Shown: positions 16,472 through 25,157 of the stretch, one piece after another
Layout of the letters: the number at the start of each line of letters is the position of its first letter
Numbering within the stretch: position 1 is the first letter of the stretch
Assembly (NCBI GenBank): GCA_040216765.1
Contig: JAVJON010000037.1
Location: 186,001 to 250,000 of the forward strand
Reading direction: 5' to 3'
Source of the DNA: Marinibaculum sp040216765
Lineage (GTDB): Bacteria > Pseudomonadota > Alphaproteobacteria > Ferrovibrionales > Ferrovibrionaceae
DNA: 64,000 bases
Notes under the pieces: generated by a model
Told to the model about the DNA's origin: nothing
Database searches by the model: none
The model's input: the letters and a program-made list of their open reading frames with translations, nothing else
Translations under genes and position numbers: made by a program

Positions 16472-17569
16472 CTATCTGGCGGCCCCGCGGTCCGGCCTGC
16501 GCAAGGTGAACGAGACAGGGATCTCGATGATCGCGACGACCTTTTCGTCCCGGTAGGTCGGCGGCGCGAACCGCCATTGCAGGATCGCGTCGTAGGCTGC
16601 CGAATCCAGCTCGGGATGCCCGCTCGACTGCTCCACCCAGACATGGCCCTGGCCGCCCTGCTGCCCGATCTTGACGTTCAGGGTGACGGTGCCTTCCAGG
16701 CTCAGCAGGCGTGCCCGGACCGGATAGGCCGGCAGCGGATAGCCCTGGATGCGCTGCGGCGCGGGCCCGTCGCTGGCATAGACCTGCAGCGCGATCTGCT
16801 GGACCGGCGCCTGGCGCGACACATCCTTGCCCTGCTGGCGGTCGGACGGCCGGGCCCCGGCCATGTCCACCGGCCGGTCGGGCAGGGAGGGGCGCTGCGG
16901 CAGCTCCCGCGCCGGGCGCGGCATGACGACATCGCCGACCAGGGCTGCCGGCCGTTGCCGCGGCAGCGGCACATCGCCGTCCAGGTCGGTGGTGGCGGAA
17001 GGGGCGGGCGGCCGGGCCGCGGCACCCACCTCGGGCAGGGCCGCGACCTCGGGCTCCGGCGGCTCCGGCATCGCGGTGTCCGGAGGGGTGGTCTCGGCCC
17101 TGGGCTCGGGCTGCGGCTCTGGCCGCGCCTCCGGTTCCGGCGCCGGGTCGGGGCGCGGCGTCGCATCGGTCTCCGGCAGCGGTTCCGGCGCGGCGATGAC
17201 GGGGTCGGGCGGGCTGTCCGGCAGTGCGGCGGAGGCCGGATCCGGCGGGGCGTCGCGTTCCGGGCCGATCACTGCCGGCCCTTCCCAGATCATCGCCATC
17301 GCAGTCTCCGGCGCCTCGTCCGCTTCCGGGGCCGCGAAGTAGAGCAGCAGCAGGACGGCCAGCAGCGCCAGGACCGCGAGCGCGGCCAGCAGCAGCACCA
17401 GGGACCGGCGCGTGCCGCCGGCCGACAGGGCGTGACGCCAGCGAAGCTCCGGCCGCAACGGCGGCGCCGCGGGCCGCGGCCCGGCTGCGCCTTCGTCGGG
17501 CGGCGGGACCCGCAGGTCCGGCAGCCGCCGATGCCCCGGCTGTGCCCTGGGGCGCAGGACCCGCGCCAT
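16472..17569 (-). CDS. TonB-family energy transducer
   Basis: This is a roughly 365-residue inner-membrane protein that spans the periplasm. One membrane helix lies near residues 53-75 (SLVLLLAALAVLALLAVLLLLYF), followed by a long Pro/Glu-rich stretch (EPEARPEPQPEPRAE and similar), then the TonB C-terminal domain from about residue 275 (YPLPAYPVRARLLSLEGTVTLNVKI, VEQSSGHPELDSAAYDAILQWRFAPP). The ATG at 17569 is the only ordinary in-frame start before the aminotransferase gene except an ATG at 17770, which would add 67 residues and leave only 12 bases between divergent starts; neither has a strong ribosome-binding site. The protein would couple proton-motive force to an outer-membrane receptor. 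ExbB/ExbD genes are not in the window. Confidence 0.85.
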   Translation of the reverse strand: MARVLRPRAQPGHRRLPDLRVPPPDEGAAGPRPAAPPLRPELRWRHALSAGGTRRSLVLLLAALAVLALLAVLLLLYFAAPEADEAPETAMAMIWEGPAVIGPERDAPPDPASAALPDSPPDPVIAAPEPLPETDATPRPDPAPEPEARPEPQPEPRAETTPPDTAMPEPPEPEVAALPEVGAAARPPAPSATTDLDGDVPLPRQRPAALVGDVVMPRPARELPQRPSLPDRPVDMAGARPSDRQQGKDVSRQAPVQQIALQVYASDGPAPQRIQGYPLPAYPVRARLLSLEGTVTLNVKIGQQGGQGHVWVEQSSGHPELDSAAYDAILQWRFAPPTYRDEKVVAIIEIPVSFTLRRPDRGAAR

Positions 17570-17782
17570 GTCGTCGCCGGCCAGTTCGGCGAGATAGGGC
17601 AGCGACAGGCTGGCCAGCAGGCGCGGCGGCCGGTCCGCCGCGGGGAACCGGTCGATGTCGGGGCGGGGATCGCGCAGGACAGCACGGCCGGCGGGCGTCG
17701 CGCCGTCACCGGATTCCGGGCTAGGATGCCCCCGGGTCGCGCCAGTCCTGACTGGCGGCGGCCGCGGCATGCGGAGGCGCAG

Positions 17783-19123
17783 ATGACTCATGTCTTTCAC
17801 CGGCAGCTGAAATCGCCGCTGCCCGTCGCTGTTTCCGGCCAGGGTGCGTATATCATCGATTCGACCGGCAAGCGCTATCTGGATGCCAGCGGCGGCGCCG
17901 CGGTATCCTGCCTGGGCCATTCCGACCGCGAGGTGGTGGCTGCCGTGCAGGCGCAGCTCGACCGGCTGCCCTTCGCCCATACCGGCTTTTTCACCACCCA
18001 GGCGATGGAGGATCTGGCGGACCGCCTGGTCGCCACGGCGCCCGCCGGGCTGGAAAAGGTCTATTTCGTCTCCGGCGGGTCCGAGGCGGTGGAGGCCGCG
18101 CTGAAGCTGGCGCGGCAGGCCTGCCTGGACCGCGGCGAGCCGGGGCGCGAGCTGTTCGTCGCGCGACGGCAGAGCTATCACGGCAATACCCTGGGGGCGC
18201 TGGCGGTCGGCGGCAATGCCTGGCGGCGGGAGCCGTTCCAGCCGCTTCTGATGCCGGCGGAGCATATCGCCCCCTGCTACGCCTATCGCGAGCAAGAGCC
18301 GGGCGAGAGCGACGAAGCCTATGGCCTGCGCGCGGCCGACGCGCTGGAGGCGAAGCTGCAGGAGGTGGGGCCGGAGCGGGTAATCGCCTTCGTGGCCGAG
18401 ACCGTGGTCGGCGCCACCCTGGGCGCCGTGCCGCCGGCGGCCGGCTATTTCCGCCGCATTCGCGAGATCTGCGACCGCCACGGCGTGCTGCTGATCCTGG
18501 ACGAGGTGATGTCCGGCATGGGCCGCACCGGGCATCTCTATGCCTGTGCCGAGGACGGCATCGCGCCGGACCTGCTGTGCATCGCCAAGGGCCTGGGCGC
18601 CGGCTACCAGCCGCTCGGCGCGGTGCTTTGCAGCGGCGCGATCTACGCCACCATCCAGTCGGGCACCGGCTATTTCCAGCACGGCCATACCTATGCCGGC
18701 CATGCCGCGGCCTGCGCCGGCGGGCTGGCGGTGCAGAAGGCGATAGCCGAGCGCGACCTGCTGCCGCGCGTGCGCAGCCTCGGCGCGGCCCTGGCGCAGC
18801 GGCTGCAGGGCCGCTTCGGCAATCATCCCCATGTCGGTGATATCAGGGGCCGCGGCCTGTTCCAGGGGATCGAGCTGGTGGCCGATCGCGGCAGCAAGGA
18901 GCCCTTCGACCCCGATCTGAAGCTGCATGCGCGGATCAAGGCGCGGGCGTTCGAGGGCGGGCTGATCTGCTACCCGATGGGCGGCACCATCGATGGCGTG
19001 CGCGGCGACCATGTCCTGCTGGCGCCGCCCTTCATCCTGGAGGACGAACAGCTGGACGAGGTCACCGACAAGCTCGCCATGGCGTTGGACCTGGCGCTGG
19101 CCGATATCGGCCATCCGGCCTGA
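17783..19123 (+). CDS. Class III PLP-dependent aminotransferase
   Basis: This 446-residue cytoplasmic enzyme belongs to the omega-aminotransferase group. The ATG at 17783 has GGAGG five bases upstream. The cofactor-binding motifs are intact: a GG-S cluster for phosphate binding (FVSGGSEAVEAALKLARQ), D240 that contacts the pyridine nitrogen (LLILDEVMSGMGRTG), and the Schiff-base lysine K269 in CIAKGLGAGYQPLGA. The family moves an amino group from an omega-amine or amino acid to a keto acid such as pyruvate or 2-oxoglutarate. The substrate is not evident. It is followed on the same strand by a TAXI-type transporter, 157 bases on, which might import the substrate; this is inference from position only. 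Confidence 0.92.
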   Translation: MTHVFHRQLKSPLPVAVSGQGAYIIDSTGKRYLDASGGAAVSCLGHSDREVVAAVQAQLDRLPFAHTGFFTTQAMEDLADRLVATAPAGLEKVYFVSGGSEAVEAALKLARQACLDRGEPGRELFVARRQSYHGNTLGALAVGGNAWRREPFQPLLMPAEHIAPCYAYREQEPGESDEAYGLRAADALEAKLQEVGPERVIAFVAETVVGATLGAVPPAAGYFRRIREICDRHGVLLILDEVMSGMGRTGHLYACAEDGIAPDLLCIAKGLGAGYQPLGAVLCSGAIYATIQSGTGYFQHGHTYAGHAAACAGGLAVQKAIAERDLLPRVRSLGAALAQRLQGRFGNHPHVGDIRGRGLFQGIELVADRGSKEPFDPDLKLHARIKARAFEGGLICYPMGGTIDGVRGDHVLLAPPFILEDEQLDEVTDKLAMALDLALADIGHPA

Positions 19124-19280
19124 CGCCTTTGTTTCCTGTGCCGTTGCGTTATGGTTGCCACGGACAGGGATGGCCGTCGCGCGGCGATGGCGGTTGCTGC
19201 AACAATAGGAGCGCGCAGGGCGCCCCACGCCCCTAGGCGCCGGAATGAAGGAACGAGCAGGCAAGAAGGAGAGGCAGATT

Positions 19281-20252
19281 ATGAAACGGTTTACAGCATT
19301 TGCGGCGACGGTCGCGGCACTCGCCTTCGTGGCGGGAGGCCAGGCGAAGGCTGCGGACGACATCTATGTCACCATCGGGACCGGCGGCCAGACCGGCGTC
19401 TACTACGTGGTCGGCCAGTCGATCTGCAAGCTGGTCAATCGCGGCGGCGATGCCCACAGCATCAAGTGCACCGCGCCGTCGACCGGGGGCTCGGTCGCCA
19501 ACCTGAATGCCATCCGCGCCGGCGACCAGACGATGGGCGTCGCACAGTCTGACTGGCAGTACCATGCCTATAAGGGCAGCTCGAAGTTCGAGGACCAGGG
19601 CGCCAATGACAAGCTGCGCGCGGTGTTCTCGGTGCATGCGGAGCCCTTCACCGTGGTGGCGCGGGCCGATTCCGGGATCAAGACGTTCGACGACCTGAAG
19701 GGCAAGCGGGTCAATGTCGGCAATCCCGGGTCCGGCCAGCGCGGCACCATGGAAGTGGTGATGGAGAAGAAGGGCTGGACGATGGACGACTTCAAGCTCA
19801 CCTCCGAGCTGAAGTCCGCCGAGCAGTCTGCCGCGCTCTGCGACAACAATATCGATGCCATGATCTTCACCGTCGGCCACCCCTCCGGCTCCATCCAGGA
19901 GGCGACGACCTCCTGCGATTCCGTGCTGGTGGACGTGACGGGCCCCGTGATCGACGAACTGATCGCGGCCAATCCCTACTATGCCAAGGCGGTCATTCCG
20001 GGCGGCATGTATCGCGGGACCGACGACGATACCGAGACCTTCGGCGTGGCGGCGACCTTCGTCAGCTCTTCCGACGTGCCGGACGAGGTGGTCTACGAGG
20101 TGGTGAAGGCGGTGTTCGACAATTTCGACCGCTTCCAGAAGCTGCATCCGGCCTTCGCCAACCTGAAGCCGGAAGACATGATCAAGAACGGCCTGTCCGC
20201 CCCGCTGCATCCGGGCGCGGAGAAGTACTACAAGGAGAAGGGCTGGATGTAG
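19281..20252 (+). CDS. TAXI-family TRAP transporter solute-binding protein
   Basis: This 323-residue periplasmic binding protein starts at ATG 19281, with AAGGAGAGG eight bases upstream and a signal peptide (FAATVAALAFVAGGQAKAAD). The TAXI signature appears at once in the mature protein (YVTIGTGGQTGVYYVVGQSICKLVNR), followed by KCTAPSTGGSVANLNAIRAG and later LKGKRVNVGNPGSGQRGTM. The family captures small organic acids, typically glutamate- or dicarboxylate-like, and hands them to a fused TRAP permease, which is encoded next. A strong intrinsic terminator lies between the two genes. That would favour more binding protein than permease, a common arrangement for binding-protein transporters. The substrate is unknown. 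Confidence 0.94.
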   Translation: MKRFTAFAATVAALAFVAGGQAKAADDIYVTIGTGGQTGVYYVVGQSICKLVNRGGDAHSIKCTAPSTGGSVANLNAIRAGDQTMGVAQSDWQYHAYKGSSKFEDQGANDKLRAVFSVHAEPFTVVARADSGIKTFDDLKGKRVNVGNPGSGQRGTMEVVMEKKGWTMDDFKLTSELKSAEQSAALCDNNIDAMIFTVGHPSGSIQEATTSCDSVLVDVTGPVIDELIAANPYYAKAVIPGGMYRGTDDDTETFGVAATFVSSSDVPDEVVYEVVKAVFDNFDRFQKLHPAFANLKPEDMIKNGLSAPLHPGAEKYYKEKGWM

Positions 20253-20280
20253 CGCGCACGCGCCATCGCGGCTGAGTTCC

Positions 20281-20309
20281 GGCGGCGCCTTCGGGCGCCG
20301 CCTTTTTTT
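20281..20309 (+). terminator. Intrinsic terminator after the TAXI binding-protein gene
   Basis: A perfect 9-bp stem GGCGGCGCC (20281-20289) pairs with GGCGCCGCC (20294-20302) around a TTCG tetraloop. Seven T residues follow (20303-20309). It lies between the binding protein and its permease, so it probably attenuates rather than ends the operon, unless the permease has its own promoter. Confidence 0.9.
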
Positions 20310-20444
20310 GCGCCGGCGGTGGCCTTTGTCACAGGCCGGCAAAGAACCCTATGCTGCTGCGTGGGAAAGATCGGCCCGGACAAGGGCCGGCGGGCCGGGC
20401 AGACAGACCGGCCGCTCGGGGCAGGCGGAAGGGGAGAGTATGGG

Positions 20445-23048
20445 ATGACGCAGGCCGAAGCGGACGCGCCGGGGCAGGGCGACGACCTGGACGAACTGAC
20501 ATCCTCCGATACCGGTGCGCGAAACCCGGGCCCGATCGCGACGAAGATCCTGCTGGGGGTGGCGCTGGCCTGGTCGCTGTTCCAGGTCTGGATCGCCTCG
20601 CCGCTGCCCTTCCTGGCGAACGAGATCACCGGCCTGTCGGTGGTGCTGAACTCCACGGAGGAGCGCTCGCTCCACCTCGCCTTCGCCGTCTTCCTGGCCT
20701 ATCTGGCCTACCCGGCGCTGAAACGCTCGCCGCGCGCCTATGTGCCGGTGCAGGACTGGGTCATGGCCGCCGTGGGCGCGTTCTGCGCCGGCTACCTGTT
20801 CCTGTTCTACAACCAGCTGGCGGACCGGGTCGGCAATCCCACCGCCTTCGACATCTGGGTGTCGGCCGTCGGCATGCTGCTGCTGCTGGAGGCGACCCGC
20901 CGGGCGCTGGGCCCGCCGCTGACGATCATCGCCACGATCTTCCTGCTCTACACCTTCTTCGGCAACTACATGCCGGCCATCATCGCGCATCAGGGCGAAT
21001 CCCTGCGCGGGGTGGCGATCCATCAATGGCTGACGACGGAAGGCGTGTTCGGCATCGCGCTCGGCGTCTCCACCAAGTTCGTCTTCCTGTTCGTGCTGTT
21101 CGGCGCGCTTTTGGACAAGGCCGGCGCCGGCAACTACTTCATCAAGGTCGCGTTTTCCCTGCTGGGGCATTACCGCGGCGGGCCGGCGAAGGCCGCGGTG
21201 GTGGCCTCCGCGATGACCGGCCTGATCTCCGGCTCCTCGATCGCCAATGTGGTGACGACCGGCACCTTCACGATCCCGATGATGAAGCGGGTCGGCTTCA
21301 CCCGGGAAAAGGCCGGCGCGGTCGAGGTCGCCTCCTCGGTGAACGGCCAGATCATGCCGCCGGTGATGGGGGCCGCCGCCTTCCTGATGGTGGAATATGT
21401 CGGCATCTCGTATTTCGAGGTGGTGAAGCATGCGGTGCTGCCGGCGCTGATCTCCTACATCGCACTGGTCTATATCGTGCACCTGGAGGCGATGAAGCAG
21501 GACATGCAGGCGCTGCCGCGGTCCAGCCCGAAAATGCCGTTCGTGCGCGCGGCGATCGGCTTCCTCACCGGCTTCCTGCTGCTCTGCCTGATATCCATTA
21601 TCGTCTATTACGGGCTCGGCTGGATGCCGCTGGCGTTCGGCGGCGCCGCCAGCTGGATCGTCGCGGTCATCCTGGCGCTGGTCTATGCCGGCCTGCTGGC
21701 CTGGGGCGCCCGCTGGCCCGACCTGCCGATGGACGATCCGAACGAGCCGGTGGTGCGCCTGCCGCAGGTCCGGCCGACGGTGAATTCCGGCCTGCATTTC
21801 CTGCTGCCGGTGGTGGTGCTGGTCTGGTGCCTGATGGTCGACCGTCTGTCGCCGGGCCTGTCCGCGTTCTGGGCCACGGTCTTCATGATCTTCATCCTGC
21901 TGACCCAGCGGCCGCTGACGGCGATGTTCCGCAGGGCGGACCTGGCCGGCAGCTTCCGCCAGGGCTGGGACGAACTGATCGCCGGGCTGATCGCCGGTGC
22001 CCGGAACATGATCGGCATCGGCATCGCCACCGCCGCGGCCGGCATCATCGTGGGTGCCGTGTCGCAGACCGGCGTCGGTGCCGCGCTGGCGAACGTCGTG
22101 GAAGTGCTGTCCTTCGGCAATATCCTGGTCATCCTGCTGCTCACCGCGGTGCTCAGCCTGATCCTGGGCATGGGGCTGCCGACCACGGCGAACTACATCG
22201 TGGTCTCGTCGCTCCTGGCCGGTGTCGTGGTCCAGCTCGGGGCGGAGAACGGCCTGATCGTGCCGCTGATCGCGGTGCACATGTTCGTCTTCTATTTCGG
22301 CATCATGGCGGACGTGACGCCGCCGGTGGGGCTGGCCTCCTTCGCGGCGGCGGCGGTGTCCGGCGGCGACCCGATCAGGACCGGTATCGTGGCCTTCTTC
22401 TATTCGCTGCGGACCGCGGCCCTGCCCTTCCTGTTCATCTTCAACACCGACCTGCTGCTGATCGACGTCACCTGGGCGGAGGGCATCCTGACCTTCGTCG
22501 TCGCGACCCTTGCGATGCTGGTCTTTGCCGCGGCGACCCAGGGCTGGTTCATCACCCGCTGCCGCTGGTACGAGGTCGTGCTGCTGCTGCTCGTCGTCTT
22601 CACCCTGTTCCGGCCGGGTTTCTGGCTGGACATGGTGATCCCGCCGGACCGCGCGGTGCCCCCGGCGGAACTGGCCGCCACGGTCGGCAGCCTGGCGCCG
22701 GGCGAGGTGGTGCGGCTGAAGATCGACGGGACCGACGCGATCGGCAATCCACGCACCTACTATGTCGAGCTGCCGGTGGCCGAAGGGGCCAGCGGCGAGG
22801 AGCGGCTCGCCGATATCGGCCTGACCCTCTACGACGGCGGCGACGGCAAGGTGGAGATCGACAATGCCGAATATAACAGCGTGGCGGCGAACCTGGGGCT
22901 CGCGTTCGGCGACATCGTCGCGGACGTGCGCGCGCCCGAGCCGCAGCCGCCGAAGCAGCTGCTCTGGATCCCGGCCCTCCTGATCCTGGCCTTTGTCTAC
23001 ATGGCCCAGCGCCGGCGCCGCCCGGCCGCGGTCGCGGCGCCCGCATAA
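20445..23048 (+). CDS. Fused TRAP transporter permease (DctQM type) with DUF3394
   Basis: This is an 867-residue inner-membrane protein. The ATG at 20445 follows GGAAGGGGAG at 20427-20436. The first part has four hydrophobic helices matching the small DctQ-like subunit. From about residue 135 the large DctM-like domain provides a dozen or more helices, with typical segments such as SGSSIANVVTTGTFTIPMM, VNGQIMPPVMGAAAFLM and LGMGLPTTANYIVVS. The last 145 residues form the DUF3394 extension (PPDRAVPPAELAATVGSL, then TYYVELPVA) and one further helix (LLWIPALLILAFVYMA). The permease uses the sodium or proton gradient to import the solute delivered by the TAXI protein just upstream. Substrate specificity cannot be deduced. 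Confidence 0.94.
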   Translation: MTQAEADAPGQGDDLDELTSSDTGARNPGPIATKILLGVALAWSLFQVWIASPLPFLANEITGLSVVLNSTEERSLHLAFAVFLAYLAYPALKRSPRAYVPVQDWVMAAVGAFCAGYLFLFYNQLADRVGNPTAFDIWVSAVGMLLLLEATRRALGPPLTIIATIFLLYTFFGNYMPAIIAHQGESLRGVAIHQWLTTEGVFGIALGVSTKFVFLFVLFGALLDKAGAGNYFIKVAFSLLGHYRGGPAKAAVVASAMTGLISGSSIANVVTTGTFTIPMMKRVGFTREKAGAVEVASSVNGQIMPPVMGAAAFLMVEYVGISYFEVVKHAVLPALISYIALVYIVHLEAMKQDMQALPRSSPKMPFVRAAIGFLTGFLLLCLISIIVYYGLGWMPLAFGGAASWIVAVILALVYAGLLAWGARWPDLPMDDPNEPVVRLPQVRPTVNSGLHFLLPVVVLVWCLMVDRLSPGLSAFWATVFMIFILLTQRPLTAMFRRADLAGSFRQGWDELIAGLIAGARNMIGIGIATAAAGIIVGAVSQTGVGAALANVVEVLSFGNILVILLLTAVLSLILGMGLPTTANYIVVSSLLAGVVVQLGAENGLIVPLIAVHMFVFYFGIMADVTPPVGLASFAAAAVSGGDPIRTGIVAFFYSLRTAALPFLFIFNTDLLLIDVTWAEGILTFVVATLAMLVFAAATQGWFITRCRWYEVVLLLLVVFTLFRPGFWLDMVIPPDRAVPPAELAATVGSLAPGEVVRLKIDGTDAIGNPRTYYVELPVAEGASGEERLADIGLTLYDGGDGKVEIDNAEYNSVAANLGLAFGDIVADVRAPEPQPPKQLLWIPALLILAFVYMAQRRRRPAAVAAPA

Positions 23049-23057
23049 AGCCGCAGG

Positions 23058-23097
23058 GCAAAAGAAAATGCCCGCGCCGGGGGTGACGGCGCGGGCA
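23058..23097 (-). terminator. Probable terminator for the NUDIX gene
   Basis: The arms TGCCCGCGCC (23069-23078) and GGCGCGGGCA (23088-23097) form a perfect 10-bp stem with a 9-nt loop. Read on the minus strand the stem is followed by TTTTCTTTTG, a T-rich tail. It lies 140 bases beyond the stop of the minus-strand NUDIX gene and 10 bases after the permease stop. The plus strand lacks a T-run, so its effect there is uncertain. Confidence 0.7.
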
Positions 23098-23236
23098 AGT
23101 CAATGGGGGAGTCTGCAACGTTCGAAGCCGGAATTCTGTCGGCCTCTACACTTATCTATATGGGGCATTCTGGCAGATCCGGGAGTGATTGCGGTCACAC
23201 CTTGGTGTGATCCCGCTTCGCCGGCCGCACGGCCGG

Positions 23237-23779
23237 TCAGGGCGCGCCCCCGGCTGCGATCCGGTAGGCGGCATGGATCACCCGCAGGGTCTCCGACCAG
23301 AGGCCCAGGCCCTCCAGGGCGGCAAGCGGATGGAAGGCCGCGTCGCTGGCATCGTCGCCGGCACGCGGCTGCCCGGCCCGCCAGCGGCCCACCAGGTCGA
23401 CCAGGGTATAATGGTACTCCACCTTGCCTTCGGCATCCCGCCGGATCGCATCGACCACATCGACCAGGGCCAGGATCTCCGCCGTTACCGCGGTTTCCTC
23501 CAGCACCTCGCGGAGCGCGCAGGCATGGACGGTCTCGCCCAGATGCTGGCGGCCGCCCGGCAGGCTCCATTCGCCCAGCATCGGCGGCGTGCCGCGCCGG
23601 ATCAGCAGGACCTCGTCGCCACGCCAGATCACCGCGCCGACGCCGACGATCGGACGATCGGGATAGCGGCGCCGGTCGGCCCCGTCGGTCACGATGGCAC
23701 CGGCCGGCGCGACGGCGCCCGGCGGCCTGGCGGTGCCGGTCTGCTTGCACCGCCAGGGCGGCCGGCTAGACTCCGCCAC
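23237..23779 (-). CDS. NUDIX hydrolase
   Basis: This 180-residue enzyme starts at a GTG (23779) with GGATGGGG upstream; another GTG at 23692 would remove 29 poorly conserved residues. The NUDIX box reads GRQHLGETVHACALREVLEE followed by TAV, so it fits G-x5-E-x7-R-E-U-x-E-E-x-G-U except that the last Gly is Ala. The catalytic glutamates (REVLEE) are present. The domain begins at PIVGVGAVIWRGDEVLLIRRG, the layout of ADP-ribose or nucleoside-diphosphate hydrolases. It hydrolyses a nucleoside diphosphate linked to another group, in the cytoplasm. The gene is divergent from the P450, with only 41 bases between starts. Confidence 0.88.
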   Translation of the reverse strand: MAESSRPPWRCKQTGTARPPGAVAPAGAIVTDGADRRRYPDRPIVGVGAVIWRGDEVLLIRRGTPPMLGEWSLPGGRQHLGETVHACALREVLEETAVTAEILALVDVVDAIRRDAEGKVEYHYTLVDLVGRWRAGQPRAGDDASDAAFHPLAALEGLGLWSETLRVIHAAYRIAAGGAP

Positions 23780-23820
23780 CTGACACCCAGCCCCATCCCC
23801 CGTTCCAGCCGGAGATTGCC

Positions 23821-25071
23821 TTGGCCGACGCCCCAGACCTTCGCAGCGCAGCCTTTTTCGACGATCCCTTTCCCGTGCTGCAGACCCTGCTGGACGACAA
23901 CCCGCTGCACTGGAACCCGTCGCTGGGCGGCTGGGTCGCGGTGCGTTATGGCGATATCCGCGACCAGCTGCGGGACCGCCGCTATTCGTCGGATCGCATG
24001 GACCCGTTCTTCGCGCATCTGGTCGATGAGGATCGCGCCGGCCTGGCCAGTCTGGAGCACAATATCCGCCTCTGGTCGGTGTTCACCGATCCGCCGCAGC
24101 ATACCCGCCTGCGCGGCCTGATGAACAAGGCCTTCACCAGCCGGGCGCTGAAGGCCCTGCGGCCGCAGGTCGAGGCGATCGCGACGGACCTCGTGGACGG
24201 GATCGTCGCGCGCGGGCGCATGGAAACCATCGCCGACCTCGCCTATCCCCTGCCGGCCTCGGTGATCGGGCTGATGCTGGGCGTGCCCTGGGCGGATATC
24301 GAGAGTCTCAAGCGCTGGTCCGACGATCTCGCCAAGTTCGTGCTCTACGGGATGCTGGGACCGGCCGAGTATCGCCGCGCCGATGCCGCGATCGCCGAGA
24401 TGACGGCCTATTTCTCGGACCTGATCGAGGAACGCCGCCGCAATCCGGGGGAGGATGTGATCTCCGGGCTGGTCGGGGCGGAAGAGCGCGGCGATTTCCT
24501 GAATGTCGACGAACTGGTCGCCGCCTGCGTCCTTCTGCTGTTCGCCGGGCACGAGACGACGACCCAGCTGATCGGCAACGGGATGCTGGCCCTGCTGCAG
24601 AATCCCGGCGAACTGCGGCGGCTGCAGCAGAGCCGCGACAACCCGGAGGCCGTCGCCACGGCGGTGGAGGAGATGCTGCGCTATGACGGGCCCAGCCTCG
24701 CCCAGGTCCGCCTGGCCGGCGAGGATATCCCGCTGGACGGCGCAGGCGCGGGGCCGGCGGCGGGCCAGGTGATCCGCGCCGGCGACCGGGTCTTCCAGAT
24801 GCTGGCCGCCGCCAACCGCGATCCCGCGCAGTTCGACGCGCCCAACCGGTTCGATGTCGGCCGCGGCACGGCGAAGAGTCACCTGGCCTTCGGCTATGGC
24901 ATCCATTTCTGCATCGGCGCGCCATTGGCCCGGATGGAAGGGCAGATCCTGTTTCCGCTGTTGCTGTCGCGCCTGCGCGACTTCGAACTGGAGCTGGACA
25001 GGCCGCGCTTCACGCGCTCCCTCGTCGTCCGGGGGCTGCAAGCCCTACCGGTAAGCTGCAAGCCGATGTAG
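23821..25071 (+). CDS. Cytochrome P450
   Basis: This is a soluble bacterial class I P450 of 416 residues. It starts at TTG 23821, with GGAG six bases upstream. Key motifs: the I-helix oxygen-activation motif AGHETT (A242-T247), the K-helix E284-x-x-R287 (EEMLRY), and the haem loop FGYGIHFCIGAPLAR with the iron ligand C364. Electrons would come from a ferredoxin and reductase, but neither gene is adjacent. The substrate is unknown. The downstream minus-strand genes (a molybdenum hydroxylase and CoA transferases) suggest a catabolic rather than a biosynthetic role, but they are transcribed from the other direction. The 3' end and the adjacent gap carry several copies of the octamer GGTAGGGC or its complement. 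Confidence 0.94.
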   Translation: MADAPDLRSAAFFDDPFPVLQTLLDDNPLHWNPSLGGWVAVRYGDIRDQLRDRRYSSDRMDPFFAHLVDEDRAGLASLEHNIRLWSVFTDPPQHTRLRGLMNKAFTSRALKALRPQVEAIATDLVDGIVARGRMETIADLAYPLPASVIGLMLGVPWADIESLKRWSDDLAKFVLYGMLGPAEYRRADAAIAEMTAYFSDLIEERRRNPGEDVISGLVGAEERGDFLNVDELVAACVLLLFAGHETTTQLIGNGMLALLQNPGELRRLQQSRDNPEAVATAVEEMLRYDGPSLAQVRLAGEDIPLDGAGAGPAAGQVIRAGDRVFQMLAAANRDPAQFDAPNRFDVGRGTAKSHLAFGYGIHFCIGAPLARMEGQILFPLLLSRLRDFELELDRPRFTRSLVVRGLQALPVSCKPM

Positions 25072-25119
25072 GGCCTGAAAAAGCCTTATGAACCAGGAAG
25101 TTGCCGGCGTTTTGAGGGT

Positions 25120-25150
25120 CGGTAGGGCAAAACCCTCTGACGCCCTACCG
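25120..25150. other. Inverted repeat between convergent genes
   Basis: CGGTAGGGC (25120-25128) pairs with GCCCTACCG (25142-25150) around a 13-nt loop. It lies in the 86-bp gap between the stops of the P450 and the molybdenum hydroxylase. There is no T-run on either side, so it is not a classical terminator, although it could stabilise both 3' ends. Confidence 0.6.
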
Positions 25151-25157
25151 CACAAGG

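Noticed and set aside
16577..17782. Upstream extension of the aminotransferase frame through the TonB-like gene
   Set aside because: The added part has no conserved sequence and is antisense to a clear TonB-like protein. The good ribosome-binding site is at 17773-17777, before ATG 17783.
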